64,000 nt of DNA from Chrysoperla carnea (taxonomy: Eukaryota; Arthropoda; Insecta; Neuroptera; Chrysopidae): contig NC_058342.1 of the NCBI RefSeq assembly GCF_905475395.1, forward strand, positions 2,463,501 through 2,527,500, written 5' to 3'. Shown here piece by piece: positions 45,204 to 57,700 of this stretch. Numbering within the stretch: the first letter of the stretch is position 1; every line of letters begins with the position of its first letter. Position numbers and translations under genes: made by a program. A model generated the notes under the pieces. The model worked only from the letters and a program-made list of their open reading frames with translations. It had not been told where the DNA came from and made no database searches.

Positions 45204-45939
45204 TTTTTTTTGATCCCATCAATAACTATGCAGTAAATGAATATGGTAAATAATTTTGGTAATGAATTGGAAATAGCTTGTCAAATAAATAAAGAAGTTC
45301 GACTCATTCATAAACGAGGACCAAGATGTATTTATGATTGCGTGCGATTATTTAGTCTGTCTAATCTGGCAGTGAAATCAATAGTTTGTTAGAGTGATGA
45401 AGATTACTTAATCCTTTAATATTCGAATAATTTGTTTTTATAAGCTTGAAAACCATTTTATGCCAGCAGTTTTCTTTGAGTTTGATAATTTTTTTTAAAT
45501 ATTACTTGTATACATGTTAATTTATTTGGTGATTAGTCTCGTTTAATAAGTTGTTCTACAGTAATATTTTTGACCAGAGATATTCTGAAATTGGCTTCCT
45601 TAGTTTAAGTCGAACGTATTACTACTATGTAGATGAGGTAGGTAAGGGTTTTGTCCGCAGAGCTACCAATTAAACAATAATAACGACAGAATAAATTGGC
45701 ATATATACATGTAATATTTTAACAAAATTTAAAAAAAATCTTGGCATAATATTGTTTTCAAGCATATAAAACAAAATATTTAAAACTATTCAAAAATTAA
45801 TCTTTATCACACCAAAAAACTTTTGATTTCACTTCCAGATTAGACAATCTTAAAAATAGGTCACAATAACAAATACATCTAGGCCTTGGTGGACATTATA
45901 GCGTCGCCTGTCAGCCCCAGGTATTCCTAAATGAATGCT
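45204..45939. other. no recognisable gene
   Basis: AT-rich spacer before the Penelope-like cluster. Nothing recognised. Confidence 0.35.
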
Positions 45940-46200
45940 TGAAATTTCTTCACATTCAAAATATTATAATCCATTGTTTTTTAAATCATAAAAGTTTTTT
46001 TTCGCAGGTTTATTGGATATATTTTTTTATTTTTCACATTGTTTTTAGCTTGCTACGACTTTCGGATCTAATAGTTTTTGATTCTTCTTTAGGTATTCTA
46101 GAAATAAAACTATACAAATACAAAACGTTTATTTTAAAAAATATTGAACTTCTGACCATTAAAATAATAGTAAAAAATATAATTTTAACTAAAGACAGCA
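45940..46200 (+). repeat. Penelope-like terminal repeat, copy A
   Basis: The core 46001-46170 (CAGGTTTATTGGATATAT, then GGTATTCTAGAAATAAAACT and CATTAAAATAATA) matches copies B and C. The left part is weaker. It abuts the truncated C-terminal side of the minus-strand coding remnant. Confidence 0.65.
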
Positions 46201-46201
46201 T

Positions 46202-47812
46202 TCATAAAAAATTATTTTCTAAACTAACAAAAATCTTCCGGAATTCTTTAGAAACCTTCCCGAATAAATAGTGTCTAGTGTACCAATCCGTTACTAATTT
46301 ATTACCAAAAATTTTTACCAATACATCCAAAAAGCACGGACCCTCCTCATTTTCACTTCCCATAGTAAATATTAAATCATTATCAAAAGCGTTAAAATTA
46401 TTTAGTGTTTCATTTATTTCATCATTCAGTACTGCACAAATTGTGTCGTCCACATATTATTTAATGAAAGGTATTTCGAAAGAAATAATACCAAAAATTT
46501 TGCTGATTGCATGTTCCATAACAATATTTGCAATTGCTGACTTCCTGGATTTCCCATACTACAGCCTTCAATTTGAGCGGAATGATTACCTTCACACAAA
46601 AATAACTAGATTCAAAACATAACCGTATTAATTTCATTAAAATCTCTTTTGGCATTTTTATTTAACTTGGAATTTTGTCCCATGTTTCATCATTAGTCCT
46701 GAAAACTAAGTCTTTTTAACATAAGTGAATAATGATACTGCATCTAACGCTATCAAAGTATAGTTCTCATTAAGTTTTCGAGTTTTACCGAAACTCACAT
46801 ATTCAAATAAATTATTTCAAGTAAACTGTGATCTTTCTATTAATGGTGACAAAATTTCGTGAAGGTATTTTGCTAAATTGTAACTTGGTCAATTCAAACA
46901 ACTCACTACTAGACGTAATTTACACTTTATTTGTCTTACGTACGCCATAAATTCTTGGGGACGTTGGATATTTTATTTTTAAATTTTCTCCATATCTCGT
47001 ATCTATTGAACCTAATGATATTAAATTCTAGACTACTATTATTTCCTCGCTTTAAATAAATTTTTGTTGGATCTTTTTTCAATGTTTTTAAAAGTGTTGC
47101 CATCTTCTAATAAATTATTCATTTCCATATTGTATTCCTCTTTGTAAATTATAACAGTCGTATTACCTTTTTCATATCTGGCTTCAAATATATCTTGCCG
47201 TTCTTTTAAGAATTTTTTTTTTATGTACATATCCTTAAATATGGCCGGTTTTTTTGGTTTTATTTTCATTTCGGTTACAATGGTTACAGTTATAATACTT
47301 ACTTCTATTGGGCGAATGCTATTTTTTATAATATTCCCTTCATTAGTTTCATAACTCTCCATTTTCACTAAACCAATACACATTTCAAGATCTTTGATGA
47401 TTTTAAGGATATGTGTTTGAATATCTGTAATATCAATTCCCAATTTTGGATCTTAATTTAAAATTATAGTAATATTCGGTGGTAAATGTTTTTATCATGA
47501 TACTTATATGTTGATCATAAAGTAGCTTTTCTAGATTTTTGATATTATTGATTTTGATTTTTTTTAAAATCTTTTCAAGCTTATTGTTATTACTGTCTTT
47601 AAAATTATTAAATAATTGTTCTGGTAACTCATTTTTTAACTTTTTTTAATATGTCTTTCAAATTATTTAGTTTCCAATTGTTATTTAATTTCCAAATTTA
47701 AAATAGAGTTTTGAAATTTACTAAACATTTTATCTGATATTTTCTTATAAGGATCTAGTGTTAATGAATAAATGCATATTATGTTATTTTTAAGATATTT
47801 TGGCATTACTTA
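46202..47812 (-). pseudogene. Penelope-like RT, N-terminal through palm
   Basis: Minus-strand remnant of a Penelope-like element. The N-terminal region is near 47760-47600 with stops (GEL-type segment: matches 49740-50030). At 47443-47039 the frame contains YEKGNTTVIIYKEEYNMEMN, the PLE 'DKGN.TVIM...Y' motif, and LLEDGNTFKNI. The palm follows in fragments (an 'IALDAVSLFTYV' segment near 46730) to the catalytic YVDD box, intact at 46456-46445. It then has FTMGSENEEGPCFLDVLVKI to 46202, where it is cut. The GIY-YIG endonuclease is therefore missing in this copy. Confidence 0.7.
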
Positions 47813-47822
47813 TTATTTCGAC

Positions 47823-48190
47823 ATTGAAGTAAAAAAATTATTCTTTTTCATAAAGACGCTTGGTTATTTAAGTTGTTAGCCCGGTTTTTCGTTAATTTCT
47901 GTCTCGATATTTTGTCTTAGTGTAATGAAAAACCCCCAGGTATATCACCAAAATATTGTCAACCATTTTTTTTTTTAAATAAAAATTATTTGTGCAGTTT
48001 TATTGGATTTATATATTATATATTCTTTACTTACTTTTTCTTCTTTTATTTATATATTATATGTTTTATACTCGCTACTGGTTTCGGATCTACTAATATT
48101 TAATCCTGCTTCAGGAATTCTAGAAATAAGACTTTACAAGGTGCTTATTTTAAAAATTATTCAACTTCTAATCATTAAAATAATATCAAT
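47823..48190 (+). repeat. Penelope-like terminal repeat, copy B
   Basis: Matches copy C over the full length (CTTTTTCATAAAGACG..., ending CATTAAAATAATATC) and copy A over the distal half. It lies head-out next to the N-terminal side of the minus-strand copy and directly precedes the truncated plus-strand copy, so it serves both. Confidence 0.7.
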
Positions 48191-49160
48191 TGCAAATATT
48201 GTTATGGAATATCCAATCAGCAAAATGAATAGTATTATTTCTTCGGAATACCTTTCGTTAAATTATATGTGAATAACACAATTTGGGCTGTACCGAACGA
48301 TAAAATAATTGAAACATTATTTAAGACGTTTGGTATTGATAAAAAATTTACTATGGAAATTGAAAATGAGAAGGATTTGGCATTTTTGGATATATAGGTC
48401 CAAAATAGTAACCGATTGGTACACAAAACTTATTTATTCTGGCACAATTCCAATTGACAATTGAATTGAAATCATTCGATATCACAAGAAGCTGGAATGG
48501 CAACTGGACTTTTAACAAGAATGACGCATCTGAGCAAAAACATCATGAAAAAAAATACGAAAAAATAAAATCTTTAATAATATAAAATAATTATTCGAAA
48601 TCCTTTAAAGAAGTCAACATAAATAAATTTAAAGAAAAATTAAATAGTAGAAATGAAAATATAATGTTGTAAGAACAACAAATCAAATTCTAAATTCTAA
48701 ATTGCCGTACACATTAAAATTATCGCACAAAATTTGTAAATGTTTTTCGGATACTAACATCAGATTGGCACTTATAATAAAGATAAAGTAATTTAGTTAT
48801 ATACTTAATTAAAAGATTCAATTAATCAATAATTTCAAACGGGAATTGTACTTCGTACAGGTACCATGTAACGATTGTGAATTATCTATAATAGGACAAA
48901 CTAAAGAGTATTTGCATTGTAAAAACAACAAAATTATAAAAGATAATAAAACAGCCTTAGCAGCATATCAACTTACTAAGCAACATAGTTTTTTGTTTGA
49001 TAAAACGGTCATTTTTGAGAAAGAAAATTTTTGGAGTAAACGAAATGAAAACGAAATTATTTGTATCTAAATTAATACAGTCAATTTACGATCAGATGCA
49101 CAAAGTAATCTATAACGATTCGTTGAAAAAATACAAGGATAAGTTTGGGAATATTCAAAA
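48191..49160 (+). pseudogene. Penelope-like RT end and GIY-YIG endonuclease
   Basis: 5'-truncated plus-strand copy. It begins just before the catalytic box (IANIVMEYPISKMN). The box itself reads YVNN (48266-48277), with both Asp replaced by Asn. FTMEIENEKDLAFLDI follows, then a frame change. The segment 48846-49070 is the GIY-YIG nuclease typical of Penelope-like elements: VQVPCNDCELSIIGQTKEYL (the Tyr of the IGQT strand is Ile), a His/Asn-rich middle, and KQHSFLFDKTVIFEKENFW with KRNENEIICI, including the conserved Arg-x2-Glu region. The end is near 49160. Confidence 0.75.
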
Positions 49161-49339
49161 TTTGTAACATGCTTTCTATTAAAAAATTATAGCAATTCTT
49201 TTATTTTTAGCATGCATATATATAGTTTTTAACTTATACTTTGGATTATAATTAGTGGCTGCTATAGAAAGAATTTGAAAAATGTTAATATAGAAACAAA
49301 AATCACTGTTTAGAAAAAAATTTTTAAGGAATCTTGTCA

Positions 49340-49735
49340 TTAGTTAAAAATTTTAATTTTTATCATTATTTTAATAGCAAGAAGTTCTATAATTTTAAAA
49401 ATAAACATTTTGTACATGTATAGTCTTATTTCTAGAATGTCTATAGAATTAACAAAAACTAGTAGATCCGGAATTAGTAGCAAGATTATAAACAATGTAA
49501 AAAGTAAGTAAACAATGTAAATAATATATATATCCAATAAACCTACGAAAAATAATTTACATATACAAAAAATGAATGTAAATATTTTGTATGATGCAGA
49601 CGGTGGTTTTTTCAATACAGTAAGACATACACATAGAGACAGAATTTGGAAATTTACGAAAGACTGGCCTCGCAACTTAAATAAACTATCATCTTTATGA
49701 AAAAGAAAAATTTTTTTCTGCAATGACGACCAAAT
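49340..49735 (-). repeat. Penelope-like terminal repeat, copy C
   Basis: Reverse complement of copy B by eye (shared CTTTTTCATAAAGA, GGTTTATTGGATATATATAT, GACATTCTAGAAATAAGACT). Next to it starts the plus-strand N-terminal remnant at 49740, the same inverted repeat-to-ORF junction as at 47812/47823. Confidence 0.7.
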
Positions 49736-49739
49736 AACG

Positions 49740-50035
49740 TAAAGGCAAAAAATATTGAAAATATCATAAAATACATTAGCACTAGATAACCATCCTAATA
49801 AAATAAAAAAAACTATCAGATAAAAATATTAATCAATTTGAAATTTGGAAATTAAGAAAAAAATTTGGAAACTAAATAATTTGGAAATAAATTCGAAACA
49901 CATAATTAATAAATTAAAAAATGAGTTACCAGAACAATTTTTTAACAAGTTAAGAAATATTAGTAACACTATGTTTGAAAATATATTTGAAAAAATCGTT
50001 AAAAGACGCGCTTTCGCCGTATTCACTTTGTAATT
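49740..50035 (+). pseudogene. Penelope-like N-terminal remnant
   Basis: Matches the N-terminal side of the minus-strand copy (shared GAGTTACCAGAACAATT and surrounding bases). The open part (49845-50033) has KKKIWKLNNLEINSKHIINK and NELPEQFFNKL. It is cut at about 50035, well before the RT palm. Confidence 0.6.
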
Positions 50036-50432
50036 TATTAAAATAAATGTTATGAAATATTTATAGACAAAATAAAACCCACCTCGTGATATGTCGCCCC
50101 CAGTTGAGGTGGTATAATAGCTGTAAATAATACATCACAGTTAGAATCATAGCTATAGGTTAAGAAGGGAAGTAAAGAGATTCTGTTCTAACTAACGATG
50201 TAGTTACAATTATCAAAAGTATATTTCACATAATTAACAATTACAATTACCAGTACCAATTAAAATTAGGTTTTAGAATTTTTGACGTGGTTGAAGTCTC
50301 CGAGGTTTTTTAAGGGTGTGTTTTAAATTCTACAAAGTAATTTTTTTCACACCAGTATTTTGGGTGGGGAATCATTATTGTTCAATAAATACTCTTATTT
50401 GTCGACAAATTCAACTTGTTTTATAAGTATAA
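50036..50432. other. no recognisable gene
   Basis: AT-rich. One 7 bp inverted repeat (CCACCTC ... GAGGTGG, 50081-50114). Nothing else recognised. Confidence 0.35.
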
Positions 50433-50614
50433 AAGAATGCGTGAAGAAATTGCGACTTACGGTGACAGTTACTTAAAACGATTTGAATAGAATCCAAATT
50501 TTGAGGTTCTTTTCACACTTTGATTATAATAGTGCAGGTGTTAATAAACTTTATAGACGGATTGTGCTAGATTTAAGGTTAAGGTGTACGTAAACTAAAT
50601 TACAAACACTGTGC
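50433..50614 (+). repeat. inverted repeat, left arm (~180 bp)
   Basis: Reverse-complement homologous to 52869-53042: shared AGAATGCGTGAAGAAATTGC, GTGACAGTTACTT, GTGCTAGATTTAA and TAAATTACAAA, collinear over the whole length with many substitutions. These are either the long terminal inverted repeats of one non-autonomous DNA element or two copies of a repeat in opposite orientation. Confidence 0.65.
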
Positions 50615-52288
50615 TAATAAAAGAAATGCTTTCGCCATTTTTAAGATGCTTTTGCAGATTTATGTTTTTGCTATACATGGACATTATCTACTATTATGTC
50701 ATTTACTGTCATGATTTGATAAGACCAAAAGCTCCAAATTTGACTATAATTTATAAACAACTGAGCAAGGATATATTAAAGTCATGTATGAAGAAAAGGT
50801 TTAATATATCTAATATTAGACGCAAAACCGACAAAGCATACTAAATATATTGCTGAAGTCTTCTACTGTCTGTTCGTTATTCACAGGTGATGGTTTTTGA
50901 TTGTTGCCTAGTACCAGCCATTTCCGGAAAACTGGAAACCTATTTTCTGTATAGCATATAAGTTTGATGAAATAATTGTTTATAAGTTTGAGGCTATAAG
51001 ATGATGTAATTGTATAGAATTAAATAACATTCTTATCTCTTGCATTTGCTGATCTATTAAATTCATTTTTAATATACATATACCGGCGTTTGATTCATTA
51101 TGAGGTCAGATTTCAAAAATTATAAGACTTTTGATAATGTATTTTAGGTAATTCTTAATTATTTCTAAATATAGTGGAACAAGTGTAATTGTTTTGCTTC
51201 GTCTAGTTTCTTGAAAGATGTGCCCGATGATTTCACTATTAGGTCCGTCAATATTTCGGTCATCACGTGATATAGTAGTAGAGGAAATTTGTGTCAGTAG
51301 TTACAAAGTATATTTAAATAAAATTGGCTATTCATAGAGTTATCATAAAATTGTAGTGTTTCAGGACCAAATACCTTTACAAGTTATTTACATAATTGGT
51401 ATTATAAAAATTCGAAATAATGCACAAGTAAAATAGTTTTTACATTTTTGACAGCTAGATGGGAATGTAACAATTACTACACCAGGATAGACAATTGTAA
51501 CAGTACGTGCAGTGTTTAGAATAACCAACAATACATTATTGAAAGTCTTATCATTTTTGTAAATTTATGCCTCATATAGTAATTCAAACGCAGCTTCATA
51601 TATATTAAAAATGAATTTATTAATTATAAGAGATGAAAATGTTATTGAAATCCATACAATTACATCATCAAACTTCTAGGCCATACTATTAAAAAAGAAG
51701 TTTTCGTCTTTCCGGGAAATGACTGGTATTAAGCAACAATAAAAAAATCATCATCTGCGGACAACGAACACACATTATAAGGCTTTGGCAATATAATTTG
51801 TATCTTTTTCCGTAATTTGCTTCAAACATATCAAACCTTTTCTTCATACATTACTTCACTTTATCCTTGCTTAGTTGTTTATAAATTTAAGTCTAGTTAG
51901 GAACTTTTTGTTTTATCAAATGATAGTAATTGATATGACAGTTGATAAAATGACAGTAAATGATATAACAACTGATAAGGTCTATACATAGAAAGAACAA
52001 AAATTTGCACACACAAAAACATGCCTTTCATAATTTTATTTGAAATATATTTTGCAACCATCATTCGATGGACATGTAGGCTTTGACCCAATTTTACCTT
52101 TATCACCTTTAATTTGTAAGGGTTTTGTGCTTAAGAGTTATAGTGTAGCTTGAGCTCGGATATTTGCGCATTGATCAACAAGCTTGGCCCTTTGGTGGTA
52201 AAACGATACTAGTTCTTAAAGCCTTAAGATACTATTTGTCGTAATCTAAACAAGTGAAAACAAACAATTGACTGAGCTAATTGTTGAA
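50615..52288. other. no recognisable gene between inverted arms
   Basis: AT-rich interior with no transposase-like frame; the longest frame starts at 50611 and resembles no family. If the arms are one element's ends, its gene has been lost or never existed. Confidence 0.35.
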
Positions 52289-52862
52289 ATACCATGTATA
52301 ACAGTATTGATGAAACAATCGTTTGTTTTTTGACGTCACGTTAATAAAAAAAGATATCCACTTTTAAATAGCTGCACACACACTGATATTCCCTTATTAA
52401 TGCATACTATAAAATTTGCACCTAATAAGCGCAATCGTGGGTAAACAGTGATGTTTACAAAAAAATGTTTCAAACAAAAGTTGTTGTTTTTTTTGAAACA
52501 TGTTTGTTGTTTTTTTATAAATAATATTTTTTACATTTAAACTTTTGTTCTATCTCTAACGGTTTACAAGATGGGTACTACGGACCCAAGACCCAATTGA
52601 CCCATATTGCTCATTTACGAACTTGACCTCAGTTTTTAGGTCCTGAGTACGCTATAAAAATTTCATCTTGATATCTCTTTTAGTTTTTGAGTTATCGTGT
52701 CCACAGACGGACGGACGGATGGACGGACAACCGGAAATGGACTAATTAGGTGATTCTATGAAGACCTATACCAAAATTTTTTTCGTAGCATAATTATTTT
52801 TAGGCGTTACAAACTTTGGACTAAACTTAATATACTATGTATATTTCATATATACATGGTAT
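52289..52862. mobile_element. MITE-like element with 12 bp terminal inverted repeats
   Basis: ATACCATGTATA at 52289-52300 and its perfect reverse complement TATACATGGTAT at 52851-52862. If the outer TA is a target duplication, the terminal repeat is CCATGTATA, a Tc1/mariner-like arrangement. The interior contains a GGAC tetranucleotide run (52705-52730) and a segment (CCGGAAATGGACTAATTAGG and following) that I recall as common in insect repeats, though I cannot name the family. No coding capacity. Confidence 0.45.
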
Positions 52863-52868
52863 AAAAAT

Positions 52869-53042
52869 GGCACAGTATTTGTAATTTAATTTATGCAAAT
52901 CTATATATTAAATCTAGCACTGTCTATGCAGTTTGTTAACACTTTCACTATAACAATTGCAGTGTGAAAGGCATCTTAAAATTGGAAATCTAGTCAAGTG
53001 AAGTAACTGTCACTAAAACGCGCAATTTCTTCACGCATTCTT
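52869..53042 (-). repeat. inverted repeat, right arm (~175 bp)
   Basis: Partner of 50433-50614. Its inner end lies 6 bases from the MITE-like element; its outer end is an A run (53042-53059). Confidence 0.65.
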
Positions 53043-54212
53043 AAAAAAAAAAAAAAAAATCAAAACAACAATCAAATCAAGAATCTTTACAGTCATTCCT
53101 TAACTTTCAGAACTACCATTCCCAGAAATTGTTGCGTAGCCAGAGGTTTTTCGTAGGTGGTTCTAACTTCCACAAGCCCGTAGTGTTTATTGACAAAAAT
53201 TTTTAGGCAAAAAAAAAAAACAAACAAACAATCAAACAAATAAACAAACAACAAACAAGTATTTTATATTTTTACCCTACATATACCTAGGAAAGAACCC
53301 CTAGAGAGATGTGCAATGATCAAGCTAGGAATTTTCTATCTGTCCGCTTTGCTTTTAAAAGTTGATTTATAAAGATAAATATTTATTGAATGATTAACTG
53401 CATTTTATTAATGGGTTTCATTACTACCCATTAATTAAAGTATAGTAGAAAGTACTGACAACAAAATAATAATAACTAAAAACCTTATACAATTAAAAAT
53501 AAATGCTATTTATCGTCAATTATTTTTCTGTTGTTTGAATTTAAACAAGTCTGAATGCATACATAAAGTTGGCAAAATAAAGCAATGAGATACTCACGTA
53601 TTGTTAATAATGTAAGAGTGTTTAGAAGAAGAATGGTGTACTAGTTATAGTACATTTATACTTATACTACATCCATATCGTACTCGTAGGTAGGCATTTT
53701 ATGTGTATATACACTATGTTCCATAAAGGGTCAACGCTCTGCCATGTAAAATGAACCAAAATTTTTGTCGAAACTTTGGTGGGGTGATAATGTTTTATCA
53801 GACAAAATGACCCATATTATCATTGTAATTATTATCAATTTTTTTGGGTTAAAAGTCGGATTACTTGTCAAATAAATTTCCTAAATTGCAGCGTCAATCG
53901 TAGTAAGGGATTTTCAGATAGTAATTGAGATTAGGTCACTAATTTCAGGAACTGGTGATAAAACTTGAACTCCTGGCTTAGCCGAACTCTATAATTTTAA
54001 CCAACGAAAGAAAACAACTAATCATTACCAACGAAAGCAGTATAAACACAAAATTGAGCTATGAAAAATTATGTTCCACAAATACACAATAAATTAAGCA
54101 CCTACTGAATGTTTGTTACGAGCAATCCTTAAATCATGAAATGTGTTTAGATTTGTGTTCATTTATGAAAATGACAAGTGTTATGTATTGAAATTGATGT
54201 ATATGATGTTAT
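53043..54212. other. no recognisable gene; simple repeats
   Basis: Poly-A (53042-53059) and a (CAAA)n-type run (53208-53260). The rest is AT-rich with no coding signal. Confidence 0.4.
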
Positions 54213-54720
54213 TTAATTGAATGGTTCGAATATTTCTCGATTATTTGCTAAAAACAAATCCGAGTGGACTGTAGGAATCTTCCCGAGTATTTTGCAGTGC
54301 TTGAAGAGAAATATCCACAAAATTTTTAAGAATTCTTTCTTTTGGTACTTATAAATCTCCAAGCCCATTCCACAAATAACTATGCGTTTTGAGAAAGCTC
54401 CACACAAAAGAGTCATTAGGTGACAGATTTGGCGATTATTGAAGATGCCAATAAAATATATAAGACGTTCTTAGGAAGTCCGTTTCATACGCCTTACTAT
54501 TGGATTAGCATTGTATGCAGGAAAACCATACAGATATCTGGTGTAAAAGAAGAAGCGAAAACATGATTTATTAAAAAAATATAATATTGAGCTTCACAAA
54601 AGTCCATCTCGCGATAGTGATCTTCTAGACAAAATCTCTTAGATTTATCCTTATTTAAAACATTTGAAATTGTTCCGCTTCCGGATGTTTGCAACTGTAT
54701 ACTTCCTTAGTTAGTAAACA
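54213..54720 (-). pseudogene. mariner/Tc1-type DDE transposase relic
   Basis: On the minus strand near 54450-54380 the frame reads SPNLSPNDSFVWSFLKTH, matching the 'SPDLSPCDFFLWGxLK' motif around the last catalytic residue of mariner-like transposases; an in-frame stop precedes it. The following residues (LQALQNTREDSYSP) resemble the usual tail. Upstream (54694-54497) FCLEDHYREMDFCEAQYYIF may be a relic of the preceding region. Too decayed to classify further. Confidence 0.4.
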
Positions 54721-57700
54721 ATAAGTTACATACGGCTATATCTCTCCCTTCATATTTTTATGGGGGCTCATTATCTTTATCCTTGTGACAATAATTTCCA
54801 CCAGACCATATGAGAAACTCGGTAATTATATGAGTATCTGTGCGAATATGCTTGCATTCGCCTATTTTCAAATTTTTACAATAAATAGATTGACAATCCT
54901 GTGCCGAATATCTCCCAAATTAAAAATCAATAAATTGAACTTTTCTTATTATTGTGTAATAACCCATTGTTGAAATACGTTAATTTCATTACTTCACAGA
55001 ACCAAATATTTGCAATACTGGTATACGAACTGATTATTATTATCAATTATAATATGCATCACAATATCCCCACTCATAAATGACATCAAACAAACACCTT
55101 AGGCAGTATAGGCTACAAGCTGAGATGCAGGTGTATTTTTTCATGTTGTTGAGGACCTAAAATTATACTTGATTGTTGTGGTTAAAAAAAGGACGGATGC
55201 TGCCACCACGAAAATCTTGATAGCAAGAAAGATTTGATAAAACCTTTGTTGTGTCAAATAAAATGATATTCCTAATTTCTTAGTTACTTTCATTTTTAAT
55301 AATGTTAATTTTCATCGTGTTATATATGTTATAATAGTATAATTTTTCAGGTTTCAAGCTTCGCGTTGATTTATTAATCTCGATTGATTCAGTGTTCAGT
55401 CTGTTGTAAATTTCAATTCTGAATAACACTGTATAGTATCGATAATAATCTTTAAACATTTTATATTGAATTAATAAGGTAAAGCGAATGTTGGTTTTAT
55501 TCAGTATAAAATAAATATTATAATTTTTATAAAATATTTTGCAGAATTGTCAATAGCAAATAAATACAATGAAATTTGGTTTCTTAAAAACTATAATTAA
55601 TTGAAATTAGGTAATATTATTGCCTGGCTGCGTTGTGCAAAGTTTTTGCCATCATGTCAAAGTTTATAGTAAATATTTTTATCTATTTGTTTATTAATAC
55701 TCTATTAAAATGCTTTAGAAAATGGTTGGCATATTCGTCAACAATGCACTTTAGGAATTGTACTGTCTTTCAAATGTTGCAAGTAGCTTTACTTTGCTGC
55801 AAAGACTCTCATAGAATTTGTTTTACTTCACGTCCTTATCATCACCAAGCAATCTTTACTATCACTACGGCATCAATGAAGTATAACAGTGGTGAATGCA
55901 AGGACTGTTAGGTATTGCTTTATTGCAAGAAAAATTTTTTGTCCAAATTTATGATATTTTCAATATCACCATATTTTTAAGAAGACAATTTTTAACATTT
56001 TCTATTGTCGAGACCTGTACTACACCAGAAGGCCGACGTTTTTTGCGTAATTTATCCCTTACTATGAATATTCACATATAATCAAATCAAAATTTTATTT
56101 TTGAGTTAGTTGTTTCAATTTAGAGAAAAGTATCTGGAAACGAAAAAATATCTTATTCCTAATTCGCTCCCAGATACTTTTTTCTCTGGCCCAGGTAGGA
56201 AATCTACAGATATTGCGATTGCGTTTCTATCAAAAGATACTACTTTGCCCTGTAAAGAGATATTACTAACGCATTGTTTGGTTTTAATTTTTCATTTTAG
56301 CTTTCTGCATTCAAATGTGAGAACAAGATTTTACAAATTCATGAAATAATTACGTCTTCAACACGATAAAGTTAGTAGATTTAATGATGAATGTGAGAGG
56401 CTATATTTACTAATAGTCTCATATTCTATCAATGAACTCATATTGATAATAATTTGATATGCTATTTGGTTACTTTACAACAATTTCACCACGGATAAAG
56501 TAGTTCCTATCCCTTTAAGTTGTGATGTGGTCATTAGAGTAAGATAGATCAAAGTATGGTAAGTGCTTATATGTGAAATATATGATGAGTACTATATACT
56601 AAAATTGTGGTTAACCAAATTGTGCACTGCAAATATATCTGCCATTTTCTCTGAGTTAGCGACAATGACTTTACAAGCTTTTATTTAACTTGCCTTGTTT
56701 GTATGAGTCAAACCTCTCAAGTTTAATTAGATCCACTTTCGGATTGAGTTGAAATTTTACGTGCATGTGTTAATCGAAGGCCAATGCTTTTACGGAAGGT
56801 AGGGCCCAATTTTCCCATCGCTTGTACCATATTTTATTAGGGATATTTTTTAATTAAGAATTAAAATAAAAGATAATTTTTAAGGAACTTTTCATTGTAC
56901 TAAAAAGTATGTTGTAATTTTTTAATGGGGCACTCATACATGGTTATTCGTATAGCATGAGATGTTATAAATCTTCTTTGATATTTCAAATTGAGCACCT
57001 TCAGCTTTCAAAAATATTTTTGTACGAGTGACTCATACAAAAAAAATATTTTTTTACGTTTTAGTACAATAAGAGCGTTTCCCTTAAAATATATTTTTAT
57101 TGAAAATTTATTATTTATTTCGTATAAAATGATCACTATGTTTAACTATGCTGCATCAATAAACTAAATTGTATAAAAATCGCCGATTCCGTTTTTATTA
57201 ATTTCAGAAAATTCAAGGGTTCAACTTAAGTGTTGTCTAGTACAAGAAATTTACCCTTAATCAATTAAATACTCTAATATAAAGGTGTACTTTACTCAAT
57301 TAAGCGGTCCCAATTCCTTAAGGACACGCTGTATATAATAGAAATAGAACATACAATATTAAATTATATGAGGTAAGTAAGAACAAGGAGAATAACAGTT
57401 TAAATATATTAAATAATACTTACACATTTAAGGTTGTTCAGTACCTACTAATATAGAACAAGTTTCTTCTTGACAACAAGAAAAGGCATTGTAACAATTA
57501 TTATATGAGAACTGAGAGTTTAGTTTTTGCTGTTACCTCTTCATTATAATCTACAACACTAAATGCAAAATACTTGCCTAACTACTAATTGTTTTACCCC
57601 TCACATACACAGCACACTTCTTATTATATAATGATCATTATGTGAACTGTTCTTTTAGCTGTTTATTAATACAATAATATTTTTCGTAGACGAAAAAAAA

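Noticed and set aside
45940..49740. Hammerhead ribozyme in the Penelope-like terminal repeats
   Set aside because: Expected from some family members, but I saw no CTGATGA...GAAA core in any of the three repeats on either strand.
55633..56349. Cluster of three overlapping short frames, suggesting a gene; a minus-strand segment near 56030 faintly resembles a transposase N-terminus (RRPSGVVQVSTIENV)
   Set aside because: The frames are in different phases without splice logic, and the minus-strand resemblance is too short to call.
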